DNA from: Thermoanaerobaculia bacterium
Lineage (GTDB): Bacteria; Acidobacteriota; Thermoanaerobaculia; Gp7-AA8
Assembly: GCA_017883235.1 (NCBI GenBank)
Contig: JADGNY010000072.1
Coordinates: forward strand, 1-35,176
Reading direction: 5' to 3'
DNA length: 35,176 nucleotides
How positions within the stretch are numbered: the stretch's first letter is position 1; each line of letters opens with the position of its first letter. Below are positions 13,730 through 20,588 of this stretch, piece after piece. The notes under the pieces were generated by a model. The model saw only the letters and a list, made by a program, of their open reading frames with translations. It searched no databases and was not told the DNA's origin. The translations under genes were made by a program, and so were the position numbers.

Positions 13730-15145
13730 TCATCCAGATCCGACTGCGTACAAGCGTAACACCGCGTCGTTCCCGCCAACGAGGATGAACCGACCATCCG
13801 GCGAGAATGCGACACACGTCACCCATTCTGCTTGCCCAACGAACCGTTGGACCTCACGCCCGCTATCCAAATCCCAGAGGCGTGCTGTGTGATCCCAGCT
13901 CCCCGAGACGGCCTGGAGACCGCTGGGCGCAAAGGCCACGGCAGAAACCGACTCTGTGTGCCCCTTACCGCGCCACACTTCGCTTCGAGCGTCGACGTCT
14001 ACCAAGCCGATTACATTGGCGCCGTAGGTCCCGAAGAGAAAACGTCCACCATCAGGGGAACAGGCAACCGAGGTCACCTCAGCGCCCACCTTGTGACAGA
14101 AGATCTCTTTTCCGACTGCTACGTCCCAAACCCGCACCGTCTTGTCGCCGGCGCTGCAGGAGAAAAGACGGTCACCTGCCGCGGCGAACGCTAAGCCGGA
14201 AATGCCGGTACTATGACCTTGGAAGCGGCGGACTTCACGGCCGGACTCGATATCCCAAAGGATAAGCGTAGGTCGATGGTCCATGCGACTGATACCGCTG
14301 CCTGTGGCAACGTGCTGCGTGTCCGGTGCGAACGCTACGACTTCAATGGGACCTATATCCTGGGATTTGAACCGGCGGATCTCGCGGTTCGTCTCCAGTT
14401 CCCACAGTCGGGCAGTCATGTCCTTGCTGCTCGAAAGAGCATGCTGACCGTCACTGCTGACTGCGACGCTCGTTACACTCTCGCCTTTGGCATGCGCCTC
14501 CCAGCGGCGCAATTCTTGCCCGCTTTGGACGTCCCACAACCAGAGTTGCCCATTCAGATCGCCCACCAACGCCCGCAGCCCGTCCGGAGTGAATGCGACG
14601 CTTTTGATCGAGTAGGCATGCCCCTCGAACCGGCGAAGCTCCCTTGCTCCTTGTTGTTGGCCTTCGCCCTCTGAAGTGATCTTGTCGATCCGGAGGCCAA
14701 TCTGACTGACGGCCTGGCCCCGAATCGACGTAAAAGGAGAAACAACGACGAACCCGGCCCCGCGCGTCGATGCCCCGCTCAGCATCAGGGTAATCTGGCA
14801 GCCGCATTGGCAAGTGACAATGCTGCTCTCCAAGCCGCCGCCGAACCAGTCCTTTTCCTCAAACGGACACGTGCCCCGACAGCCGTGGCAAGTGATAACG
14901 CCCTCCAGCGTTCCTCTTGATGATGGTTGTGGTTTTACCGGGGTGAGAAGCGCCGCCGCGAAGTTATCCGAGGCGTCCATGACACGCTGGGCAACTGCCT
15001 CACGAGCCGCGTCGACGCCGGAGAGAACGCGCCAATTGCCCAGCGTCACCAACGCGGAAACGCTTTCGTTGGTTGCAGCTCGTTGTCTTTGAGCACGTGG
15101 CTTAGCAGCGTCGCGCTTTCCGAACAGCCGATCGAAGAACCCCAT
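13730..15145 (-). CDS. WD40 beta-propeller protein with N-terminal CxxC region
   Basis: 471 residues. The N-terminus (MGFFDRLFGKRD) is basic. Residues ~84-120 hold a cysteine cluster, CHGCRGTC ... CQCGC, that looks like a zinc ribbon. From about residue 165 there are seven WD40 repeats, recognised by their WD-type ends: LWLWDV, ARLWEL, LILWDI, VRVWDV, IGLVDV, ARLWDL, LRLYAV. Seven repeats make one complete propeller, usually a scaffold binding protein or nucleic acid. The start is well supported by AAGGAGG five bases upstream. Bacterial WD40 proteins with a metal ribbon are often parts of signalling or defence modules; which applies here is not shown. It lies in the lower-GC island. Confidence 0.85.
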   Translation of the reverse strand: MGFFDRLFGKRDAAKPRAQRQRAATNESVSALVTLGNWRVLSGVDAAREAVAQRVMDASDNFAAALLTPVKPQPSSRGTLEGVITCHGCRGTCPFEEKDWFGGGLESSIVTCQCGCQITLMLSGASTRGAGFVVVSPFTSIRGQAVSQIGLRIDKITSEGEGQQQGARELRRFEGHAYSIKSVAFTPDGLRALVGDLNGQLWLWDVQSGQELRRWEAHAKGESVTSVAVSSDGQHALSSSKDMTARLWELETNREIRRFKSQDIGPIEVVAFAPDTQHVATGSGISRMDHRPTLILWDIESGREVRRFQGHSTGISGLAFAAAGDRLFSCSAGDKTVRVWDVAVGKEIFCHKVGAEVTSVACSPDGGRFLFGTYGANVIGLVDVDARSEVWRGKGHTESVSAVAFAPSGLQAVSGSWDHTARLWDLDSGREVQRFVGQAEWVTCVAFSPDGRFILVGGNDAVLRLYAVGSG

Positions 15146-15150
15146 CTATA

Positions 15151-15157
15151 CCTCCTT
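15151..15157 (-). promoter_or_regulatory. Strong Shine-Dalgarno site of the WD40 gene
   Basis: AAGGAGG on the minus strand, 5 bases from the ATG at 15143-15145, a near-perfect ribosome-binding site that fixes the start. Confidence 0.8.
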
Positions 15158-15236
15158 GTAGCCTTCTGGCCCCAAGCTCACCGGCGCGAACTCGCACGCG
15201 AAGAAGTGTAGCCCCGCGGCAGGGTAGGTCGGAAGC

Positions 15237-15590
15237 GTGCAGCGGTCAGCGAAGGTGCAACGGGACGGCAAGTCGGTCGACACGGTGCCTGCCTCCGCCT
15301 CGGCCCAGATGTTCCGGGGCGATGCCGCCCATACCGCCGTCTACCCGCTCGATTCGGCGGCGCATGAAGGGCGAAACCTGGTTGGGTTGCAGTGGAGGTT
15401 TGCCACCGAGGGGGATGGCATCTCGTCGCCGGTGGTGGTGGGGGATCGCGTCTATGCCGGCAGCGGCGACGGACACCTCTACGCGCTCGACCGGCTCACC
15501 GGGGCCACGATCTGGACGCTCGATGCGCATAGCGCCATCCATTCGTCGCTGGCGGCGGAGAACGGGCTCGTATTCTTCGCCACGCGCGCC
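15237..15590 (+). pseudogene. Truncated PQQ-type beta-propeller gene
   Basis: The frame from GTG 15237 encodes GDGISSPVVVGDRVYAGSGDG-HLYALDRLTGATIWTLDAHSAIHSSLAAENGLVFFATRAG. This is a typical PQQ/BamB-like propeller blade pattern (AGSGDGHLYALD-TG-W). After residue ~118 it runs into the palindromic element (start 15591) and ends in unrelated sequence at 15731. No signal peptide is present at this start, although ASASAQMFRGD looks like a signal-peptidase site, so the 5' end is probably damaged as well. A full protein of this type is several hundred residues, so both ends are lost. Confidence 0.7.
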
Positions 15591-15650
15591 GGAGCGCTGG
15601 CGTCTCGCCGCCGGCTGCGGAGCTTGGCAGGAATGTGCCCGCAAGCCAGA
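15591..15650 (+). repeat. Truncated copy of the palindromic element, with internal deletion
   Basis: Starts GGAGCGCTGGCGTCTCGCCG like the copy at 11361 but then jumps straight to CCGGCTGCGGAGCTTGGCA, omitting the 20-odd bases that separate the two CGTCTCGCC words in the other copy. That is the product expected from slippage or recombination between those words. It ends in CCCGCAAGCC. The insertion point is exactly where the PQQ-type reading frame stops making sense. Confidence 0.8.
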
Positions 15651-15727
15651 GGCCGTGCGGCACGTAATTTGACCAGCGTTACGAGAGGATCTTCGTATCT
15701 TCGTCGTGTGGTCCGATCCAACCCCAG

Positions 15728-15862
15728 CTAGTGAACAGCCGGAATGTCACTGGAAGCGAGCAACGGCGATAGTAAAAGCCAGTTTCCGATGACACCAGTG
15801 GCAATGGCTAGCAAGAGTGAAGCGATGAACCATAGCCATTTCCGTTTCCGCCTCCCCGTCAC
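15728..15862 (-). CDS. Possible small membrane protein
   Basis: From a GTG at 15860-15862 the frame gives 44 residues with a basic start (VTGRRKRKWLW) and one long hydrophobic helix, IASLLLAIATGVIGNWLLLS. The charge pattern is right for a single-span inner-membrane peptide. There is no ribosome site to confirm it and it lies in repeat-disturbed DNA, so it may be a chance frame. The function is unknown. The gap 15651-15905 shows nothing else. Confidence 0.3.
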   Translation of the reverse strand: MTGRRKRKWLWFIASLLLAIATGVIGNWLLLSPLLASSDIPAVH

Positions 15863-15905
15863 TCTCTCACGATGAAGCTCTGACGGTCGGGTTAGAAGCA
15901 AGAAG

Positions 15906-16169
15906 CTAGTCCATCCGCGGAACAAACGCGCCGCGTTCAACCGCAATCGGCGGCAGATGCGGGGCGATGATGGCCCGGAGCCGCTCGCGGAACAGCTCGG
16001 CGCTCGGCAGGTCGGCACGCAGCAAGTCGGGCAGCGCCTCCACCTCGGCCGCCCGGATGCGGCTCGGCTTCCGTCCGAGACATGCGTTCGTCTTGCAGCG
16101 CGGCGTGCAGTACTTGCGGGTGGACCGTGTCAGCGGGAACGTTGTCCCGCACCAGTTACAGACGCCCAT
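15906..16169 (-). CDS. Small zinc-finger protein
   Basis: 87 residues with CNWCGTTFPLTRSTRKYCTPRCKTNAC at the N-terminus (residues 4-30): two CxxC/CxxxC pairs with basic residues, a compact metal finger of the type seen in many small prokaryotic and phage-related DNA-binding proteins (it resembles CGNR-less MYM/FCS-like fingers). The C-terminal two thirds is an alpha-helical tail. Start ATG 16167-16169. It is oriented head-to-head with tRNA-Leu and close to it. The function is unknown; nucleic-acid binding is likely. Confidence 0.65.
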   Translation of the reverse strand: MGVCNWCGTTFPLTRSTRKYCTPRCKTNACLGRKPSRIRAAEVEALPDLLRADLPSAELFRERLRAIIAPHLPPIAVERGAFVPRMD

Positions 16170-16187
16170 CGTGTTACCTTGTGTTCA

Positions 16188-16276
16188 GCCCTGGTGGCGA
16201 AATCGGTAGACGCTGCGGACTTAAAATCCGCTGCCGCGAAATCGGCGTGCCGGTTCGAGTCCGGCCCGGGGCACCA
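16188..16276 (+). tRNA. tRNA-Leu (anticodon TAA)
   Basis: Read from the fold: acceptor GCCCTGG pairs with CCGGGGC (one T-G), and the anticodon stem GCGGA/TCCGC closes loop CTTAAAA with anticodon TAA. A long variable arm (class II) of the CGCGAAATCGGCG type is followed by a T-arm with GGTTCGAGTCC. The discriminator A and the encoded CCA end at 16276. Class II shape plus UAA anticodon gives tRNA-Leu decoding UUA/UUG. It lies 21 bases upstream of the acyl-CoA dehydrogenase start. Confidence 0.97.
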
Positions 16277-16297
16277 CCGTTTCGATATGATGGGCGG

Positions 16298-17482
16298 ATG
16301 ACCGCCGCCGAAACAATCGAAATCCCCGCGGGCACTCCCCTTACCGTCCTTTCCGAAGAAGAGCAGATGTTCCAGCAGAGCGTCCGCGACTTCTCCATCG
16401 AGAAGATCCGCCCGCTCGTCCACCAGATGGATCACGACGCCGTCATGTCGAAGGATCTGATCAGCAGCTTCTTCGAGCTGGGCATCATGGGCATCGAGAT
16501 CCCCGACCAGTGGGGCGGCGCCGGCTCGTCATTCTTCAACGCCGTGCTCGTCGTCGAGGAGTTGTCCCACGTCGACGCCTCCTGCGGCGTTCTCGTCGAC
16601 GTCCAGAACACCCTGGTGAACAACGCCATCATCCGCTGGGGCAACGAGGACCAGAAATCGAAGTATCTGCCGATGCTGGCCCGCGACACGGTCGGCGCGT
16701 ATGCCCTCTCCGAGGCCGGCAGCGGCTCGGACGCCTTCGCGCTCGCGCTCAAGGCCGAAGACAAGGGCGATCACTGGGTCCTGAACGGGCAGAAGCTCTG
16801 GATTACCAATGCGTTCGAGGCCGGCGTCTTCATCGTCTTCGCCAACGCCAACCCCAACGCCGGCTACAAAGGCATCACCGCCTTTCTCATCGAGCGCGAC
16901 TTCCCGGGGTTCAAAGTCGGCAAGAAGGAGGACAAGCTCGGCATCCGCGCTTCGTCCACCTGCGAGCTGATCCTCGAGGACTGCCGCGTGCCGAAAGAGA
17001 ATGTCGTCGGCGAGCCGGGCAAGGGCTACAAGATCGCCATCGAGACGCTGAACGAAGGACGCATCGGAATCGGTGCGCAGATGATCGGCGTGGCCCGCGG
17101 CGCGCTCGAATACGCGATCGCCTACACGAAGGAACGGAAGCAGTTCGGCACGCCGGTCGCGGAGTTCCAGGGCGTCCAGTTCCAGATCGCCGAGGCCGCC
17201 ACGCAGCTCGAGGCGGCGCGCCTCATGGTCTACAACGCCGCGCGGCTCAAAGACGCGAAGCGGCCGTTCCTCCGCGAAGCGGCAATGGCCAAGCTCTTCT
17301 CGTCGCAGGTGGCCGAAAAGGTCACCTCGCTGGCCGTGCAGCTTTTTGGCGGCAACGGCTACACCAAGGAGTATCCCGTCGAGAAGTTCTGGCGCGACTC
17401 CAAGGTCGGCCAGATCTACGAGGGGACGTCGAACATGCAACTGGCCACGATCGCCAAGTCGATCATTGCAGGGCGGTTGTAG
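16298..17482 (+). CDS. Acyl-CoA dehydrogenase (short/branched-chain type)
   Basis: This 394-residue FAD enzyme oxidises acyl-CoA to trans-2-enoyl-CoA in fatty-acid or branched-amino-acid breakdown, passing electrons to an electron-transfer flavoprotein. Family motifs are AYALSEAGSGSDAFAL and LNGQKLWITNA (FAD/substrate region), ARGALEYAIAYTKERKQFG, and LFGGNGYTKEYPVEK. The catalytic base is in QIYEGTSNMQL (E375), as in the ACADSB/butyryl group. Length is typical. ATG 16298 (MTAAETIEIPAG) is chosen because the longer frame runs through the tRNA. The last 20 bases overlap the end of the convergent minus-strand gene. No other beta-oxidation gene is next to it. Confidence 0.93.
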   Translation: MTAAETIEIPAGTPLTVLSEEEQMFQQSVRDFSIEKIRPLVHQMDHDAVMSKDLISSFFELGIMGIEIPDQWGGAGSSFFNAVLVVEELSHVDASCGVLVDVQNTLVNNAIIRWGNEDQKSKYLPMLARDTVGAYALSEAGSGSDAFALALKAEDKGDHWVLNGQKLWITNAFEAGVFIVFANANPNAGYKGITAFLIERDFPGFKVGKKEDKLGIRASSTCELILEDCRVPKENVVGEPGKGYKIAIETLNEGRIGIGAQMIGVARGALEYAIAYTKERKQFGTPVAEFQGVQFQIAEAATQLEAARLMVYNAARLKDAKRPFLREAAMAKLFSSQVAEKVTSLAVQLFGGNGYTKEYPVEKFWRDSKVGQIYEGTSNMQLATIAKSIIAGRL

Positions 17483-17828
17483 GCGGTTCGACGCTTCCGA
17501 CGACCGCACCATCGAATAGACCCCGTTCGCGAAGGAGCCCCCCGATCTGCTCGATCGCCACTCCCTGATCGGCTACGCCGACCTGGATGGTCGCCCACCC
17601 CTCCCCCGACCCGGTATCCGCGATCGCGCCGATGCCGCGCGTTTCGATCGCATCCTCGATCATTCGCCGCAGGTGCACCTCGCCGGGCGTGGCCATGCCC
17701 TCTCCGGCAAGCTTCAGCTTCACCATCACCCGCGGCCGGAGATCCTCGGCGCGGATCCGCTCGGCTTCGCGCCGGACGTAGAGTCCGAACACCACCAGCG
17801 CGAGCAGAGGAATCATGATCCAGATCAC
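17463..17828 (-). CDS. Membrane-anchored protein of unknown function
   Basis: 121 residues from GTG 17826-17828, which overlaps the TGA of the upstream gene (GTGA). The first ~20 residues are a membrane helix (IWIMIPLLALVVFGLYV); the rest is a soluble domain with alternating strands and helices (VMVKLKLAGEGMATPGEVHLRRM ... GWATIQVGVADQGVAIEQIGG). It is probably made with the 17825-18337 protein as a pair. The fold is not recognised. Its end overlaps the last 20 bases of the dehydrogenase gene on the opposite strand. Confidence 0.65.
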   Translation of the reverse strand: MIWIMIPLLALVVFGLYVRREAERIRAEDLRPRVMVKLKLAGEGMATPGEVHLRRMIEDAIETRGIGAIADTGSGEGWATIQVGVADQGVAIEQIGGLLRERGLFDGAVVGSVEPPTTALQ

Positions 17829-18337
17829 GACTCGGCTGCCACCTCGCGTCCCCGCTGGTTGCGCGCCAATCGCTGCAGGAAGTCGTAGGCGATCCCGCCG
17901 CTCGTCTTCCGTAGCGTCAGGAGATAGACCGCCAGTGCCACCAGGCCTCCGATCCAGGCAAGGGTGCCCAACTCCCGAGAGTGAATGAAGAAGGGCCAGA
18001 TCATGAAGAGGAACGATCCGATGACGCCGGCGACGAGAAACGCGACTCGCTGCGCTTTCGGCGCATCGACATCGCGGTTGCAATTCAACGTGACCACAGC
18101 CTGCCCGTCCTCGGCCGCTGTCCACGAAACGGTGCATTCGATGCCACCGGCCGCGGCGATGCCGCGCCGCAGCGGCAACGTGAACCGGCGCTCGTTCTCA
18201 CGGGAGCCCATCATCTCTCCCCCGAAAAGGTCGACGAGGTCGGAGATCGTCTCCTCGATCCCTTCGCGGGGGATGCGGTCTTCGGTGAACTCCACGGGGC
18301 GCACGCCACTCTCGGTCATTCGTTTCCCCTCGGTCAT
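17825..18337 (-). CDS. Membrane protein with a soluble N-terminal domain, unknown function
   Basis: 170 residues. Residues ~1-85 form a soluble, charged domain; two hydrophobic segments follow at about 98-118 and 126-142 (RVAFLVAGVIGSFLFMIWPFF and LAWIGGLVALAVYLLTL-like), then a basic tail. A second Met (base 18319) could be the real start. It is the first gene of a two-gene operon with 17463-17828, as their stop and start overlap. Nothing identifies its function. Confidence 0.6.
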   Translation of the reverse strand: MTEGKRMTESGVRPVEFTEDRIPREGIEETISDLVDLFGGEMMGSRENERRFTLPLRRGIAAAGGIECTVSWTAAEDGQAVVTLNCNRDVDAPKAQRVAFLVAGVIGSFLFMIWPFFIHSRELGTLAWIGGLVALAVYLLTLRKTSGGIAYDFLQRLARNQRGREVAAES

Positions 18338-18528
18338 CTTGCACGCAACAGGTTACGGCGCGCGAGGATGAACGACTGGGGCCCGAAAGTCGAGCGCCGC
18401 TGAGGGCGTTGACTCTTCCCGCAGCCTCTGCCAGACTGCGCGCATTCCCCATCCAACAAGAATGACGTAAGCGTCGCGAGTGAGACATTCGCTCCGGCTG
18501 CAACAGTCGACCAGCCCGACCGAGTCTG

Positions 18529-18548
18529 ATTGAACACCATTGAACACC
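18529..18548. repeat. Tandem 10-bp direct repeat ATTGAACACC
   Basis: ATTGAACACC occurs twice back to back between the divergent gene at 18337 and the lipoprotein start at 18562. Two tandem 10-bp words put both on the same side of the helix, so this could be a regulator-binding site. It is only 14 bases before the start codon, which would place it in the leader. The rest of the 18338-18528 gap shows nothing clear. Confidence 0.3.
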
Positions 18549-18561
18549 CTGGGGGGATGTG

Positions 18562-19338
18562 ATGACTACCATTGCGAAACTTGCCGCCTTTAGCTTGCTG
18601 CTGGTCATGCTGGCCGCCTGCGGGAACGAACGAGCGGGCAAGAGTGGCTCTCTTTCTTCGCTCCTGCCGTCAGACAAATACACCGGCGTCTGGACAAACC
18701 GCGCGAACCGCGCGAACCAGCGCGAGAAGCTGACCATCTTCCGAGATGGTGACGGCTACGTCATCGAGGACGAAGATGGAAAGAAGTTCGTAGGCACCGT
18801 CCACGACGGAATCCTCAGCATCTCCGGTCCGATGGGGCGCGTCGATGCGCTCTATGCTCCGTCGCTTCGTGCACTCATCTTTGCCGGTCACGAGTTTGAG
18901 CGCACGGGCGACGCCTCCACGCCAGCTGCGATGAACGACGACCGCAACGCAAAGAGGACGATGGCCGACATGCGCACGATCGCCACGGCCTGGGAGGCGC
19001 GCGCGACCGACGTGAACCGCTACAACGCCGGCGGTCAGCAATTCGCCGAACCGGCATACGACCTGACACCGCCTCAACTCGATAGCATGATTGCACCAAC
19101 ATATATCAAGCGAATGCCCCGCGAGGATGGATGGGGCAATCCATTCGACTTCCGCATCGACGCACCTGTCGGTAACGGGCCCGCCGCGCAACGATACGAG
19201 ATCCGCTCGAACGGTCACGACGGAGTCCGCGAAGGGCACGCCTACGCCGCGGGTACGGCGACCGACAACTACGACTGCGACATCGTCTATTCGAACGGCG
19301 TCTTCGTCCAATACCCCCGCGGAGCTCAACAGCAGTAA
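18562..19338 (+). CDS. Lipoprotein with a pseudopilin-like C-terminal domain
   Basis: 258 residues from ATG 18562; a GTG lies directly before it, and a GGGGGG ribosome site sits 5 bases upstream of the ATG. Lipobox LAAC with C20 makes it a lipid-anchored envelope protein. Residues ~125-258 carry RTMADMRTIATAWEARATDVN and DGWGNPFDFR, which match the globular head of type II/IV pseudopilin proteins (GspG-like) without the N-terminal pilin helix. Such 'headed' lipoproteins occur widely in Acidobacteriota. It begins an operon with two membrane genes (19354 and 20058), each with strong ribosome sites. Confidence 0.75.
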   Translation: MTTIAKLAAFSLLLVMLAACGNERAGKSGSLSSLLPSDKYTGVWTNRANRANQREKLTIFRDGDGYVIEDEDGKKFVGTVHDGILSISGPMGRVDALYAPSLRALIFAGHEFERTGDASTPAAMNDDRNAKRTMADMRTIATAWEARATDVNRYNAGGQQFAEPAYDLTPPQLDSMIAPTYIKRMPREDGWGNPFDFRIDAPVGNGPAAQRYEIRSNGHDGVREGHAYAAGTATDNYDCDIVYSNGVFVQYPRGAQQQ

Positions 19339-19340
19339 AC

Positions 19341-19349
19341 GAGGAGGAG
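19341..19349 (+). promoter_or_regulatory. Shine-Dalgarno site GAGGAGGAG
   Basis: Two overlapping AGGAG-type words 4-5 bases before ATG 19354, three bases after the preceding stop; supports tight co-translation of the operon. Confidence 0.75.
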
Positions 19350-19353
19350 AAGC

Positions 19354-20046
19354 ATGTTCTGTCAGCATTGCGGTACGGCCATGACGGCCGAAACGCCGGT
19401 CTGCGGCGGCTGTGGTCAGGCGGCGGCAACCGGCACGAGAGTCGATGTCGGGGCGCGCTTCAAAGCCGTCTCCACCGATGCGCTAGGCGCGTTGAAGACG
19501 CTGGCGCGCAATCCCGTGAGTGGCATCCTCGACGCTTTCCATGCCCTTGGCCCTCGCCGTGCGCTCATCACCGGCATCGCTTTCGGCGTTGTGTACGACA
19601 TCTGCGCGCTCTTCGGCACCTACCTCATTCTCCGGCGCAACCTGGGCGCACTTGGCGGTTCGCTCGACGAGCTTTCCTTCAAGACGCTTCTGAAACTAGT
19701 GTTCCTCGGACTTGTCCCCCTTCTCGCCTTTGCCCTCACCAGCCTCGTGACGCGCAGAGTTTTCCAGGGTCGCGGCGGCTCCATGGAGGCCGACGTCTTC
19801 ATCGCCGGCACTGCGCTTCTTCCCATGGCCGTCGTGGCACTCCTCGGCGGCATCGTCGGCGTGGCAAACGGCGAGATCATCGCCGTGCTGTTCGTCTTCG
19901 CGCTCTGCTATACGATCCTGTTCCTTTTTGCCGGCGCAACAAGGCTCTCTGAAATCTCCGAGCCCGTCGCCATTCCCGCCGTCGCCTTGATGTTGCTGGT
20001 CACCATCTGGATCGCAAAGGTCGCGATCGTTGCAGCCGTGTCCTAA
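19354..20046 (+). CDS. Zinc-ribbon membrane protein
   Basis: 230 residues. The N-terminus is a zinc ribbon CQHCG-x(11)-CGGCG (residues 3-21), followed by a linker and about five membrane helices (about 70-92, 112-135, 150-172, 177-195, 203-225). The ribbon-plus-polytopic layout resembles small membrane proteins near lipoproteins in the same operon, but I cannot name a family; a YIP1-like fold is a possibility. Start ATG 19354 is fixed by GAGGAGGAG. The preceding lipoprotein and the following 4-helix protein suggest an envelope complex. Confidence 0.7.
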   Translation: MFCQHCGTAMTAETPVCGGCGQAAATGTRVDVGARFKAVSTDALGALKTLARNPVSGILDAFHALGPRRALITGIAFGVVYDICALFGTYLILRRNLGALGGSLDELSFKTLLKLVFLGLVPLLAFALTSLVTRRVFQGRGGSMEADVFIAGTALLPMAVVALLGGIVGVANGEIIAVLFVFALCYTILFLFAGATRLSEISEPVAIPAVALMLLVTIWIAKVAIVAAVS

Positions 20047-20050
20047 GGAG
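20045..20050 (+). promoter_or_regulatory. Shine-Dalgarno site AAGGAG
   Basis: AAGGAG, 7 bases before ATG 20058 and overlapping the stop of the preceding gene. Confidence 0.7.
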
Positions 20051-20057
20051 ATACGTC

Positions 20058-20588
20058 ATGACTGATTCGTTCGCCCCTCCTGCCGCCGTTGCAGTCACGC
20101 CCGTCCCTGCCCAGAGCGGCGCGACCAGGCGCCTCCCGCTCCTCAGTTTCGCCGCGGCACTCGTCTCGTTCCTATTAACGTTCGTTACGTTCTCCTGTCA
20201 GGGAAAGCCCGTGGCCATGCTCAGCGGTGTGCAACTCGCCCTTGGAACCACCGTCGAGGGGTCCGGCGACCAGCCGAAGAAGATCGAGCCCGAACCGTTT
20301 GCCGTCATCGCCCTCGGCGCGGCAGTCGCCGGTTTCGCTCTCAGCTTCGGCGGCGTGAACACCAAGACCTTGACAATCCTGAGCGGCGCGGCGGGAGTCA
20401 TCTTCCTCTTCATGCTCAAATCAAAACTGGAAGGTGACATCCTCAAACAGGGTGGCGGACTCATTCAGATCGATTTTGGGGCCGGTTTCTGGATCGCCGT
20501 CGTTGCGTTCGTCATCGGCGCAATCGCAGCGGCGCGGCTCACCCGAACGGCTTCGCCGCCGAGACAGCCTCTCAGTCCCGCGCGCTGA
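20058..20588 (+). CDS. Four-helix membrane protein, third gene of the operon
   Basis: 176 residues. A Pro/Ala-rich N-terminus (residues 1-25) is followed by hydrophobic segments at about 30-45, 85-102, 104-118 and 145-162. The short loop after the first helix (FSCQGKPVAMLSGVQLALG) looks extracytoplasmic. Nothing shows a known family. The end overlaps the last 17 bases of the opposing kinase-regulator gene, so the two are convergent without a terminator between them. Confidence 0.7.
   Translation: MTDSFAPPAAVAVTPVPAQSGATRRLPLLSFAAALVSFLLTFVTFSCQGKPVAMLSGVQLALGTTVEGSGDQPKKIEPEPFAVIALGAAVAGFALSFGGVNTKTLTILSGAAGVIFLFMLKSKLEGDILKQGGGLIQIDFGAGFWIAVVAFVIGAIAAARLTRTASPPRQPLSPAR

Noticed and set aside
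13487-13759. 90-residue open frame on the plus strand
   Set aside because: It overlaps the end of the WD40 gene, has no ribosome site and no recognisable composition.
16188-16276. tRNA with a different identity
   Set aside because: The class II variable arm and TAA anticodon fit tRNA-Leu; a Ser tRNA would need a different anticodon.
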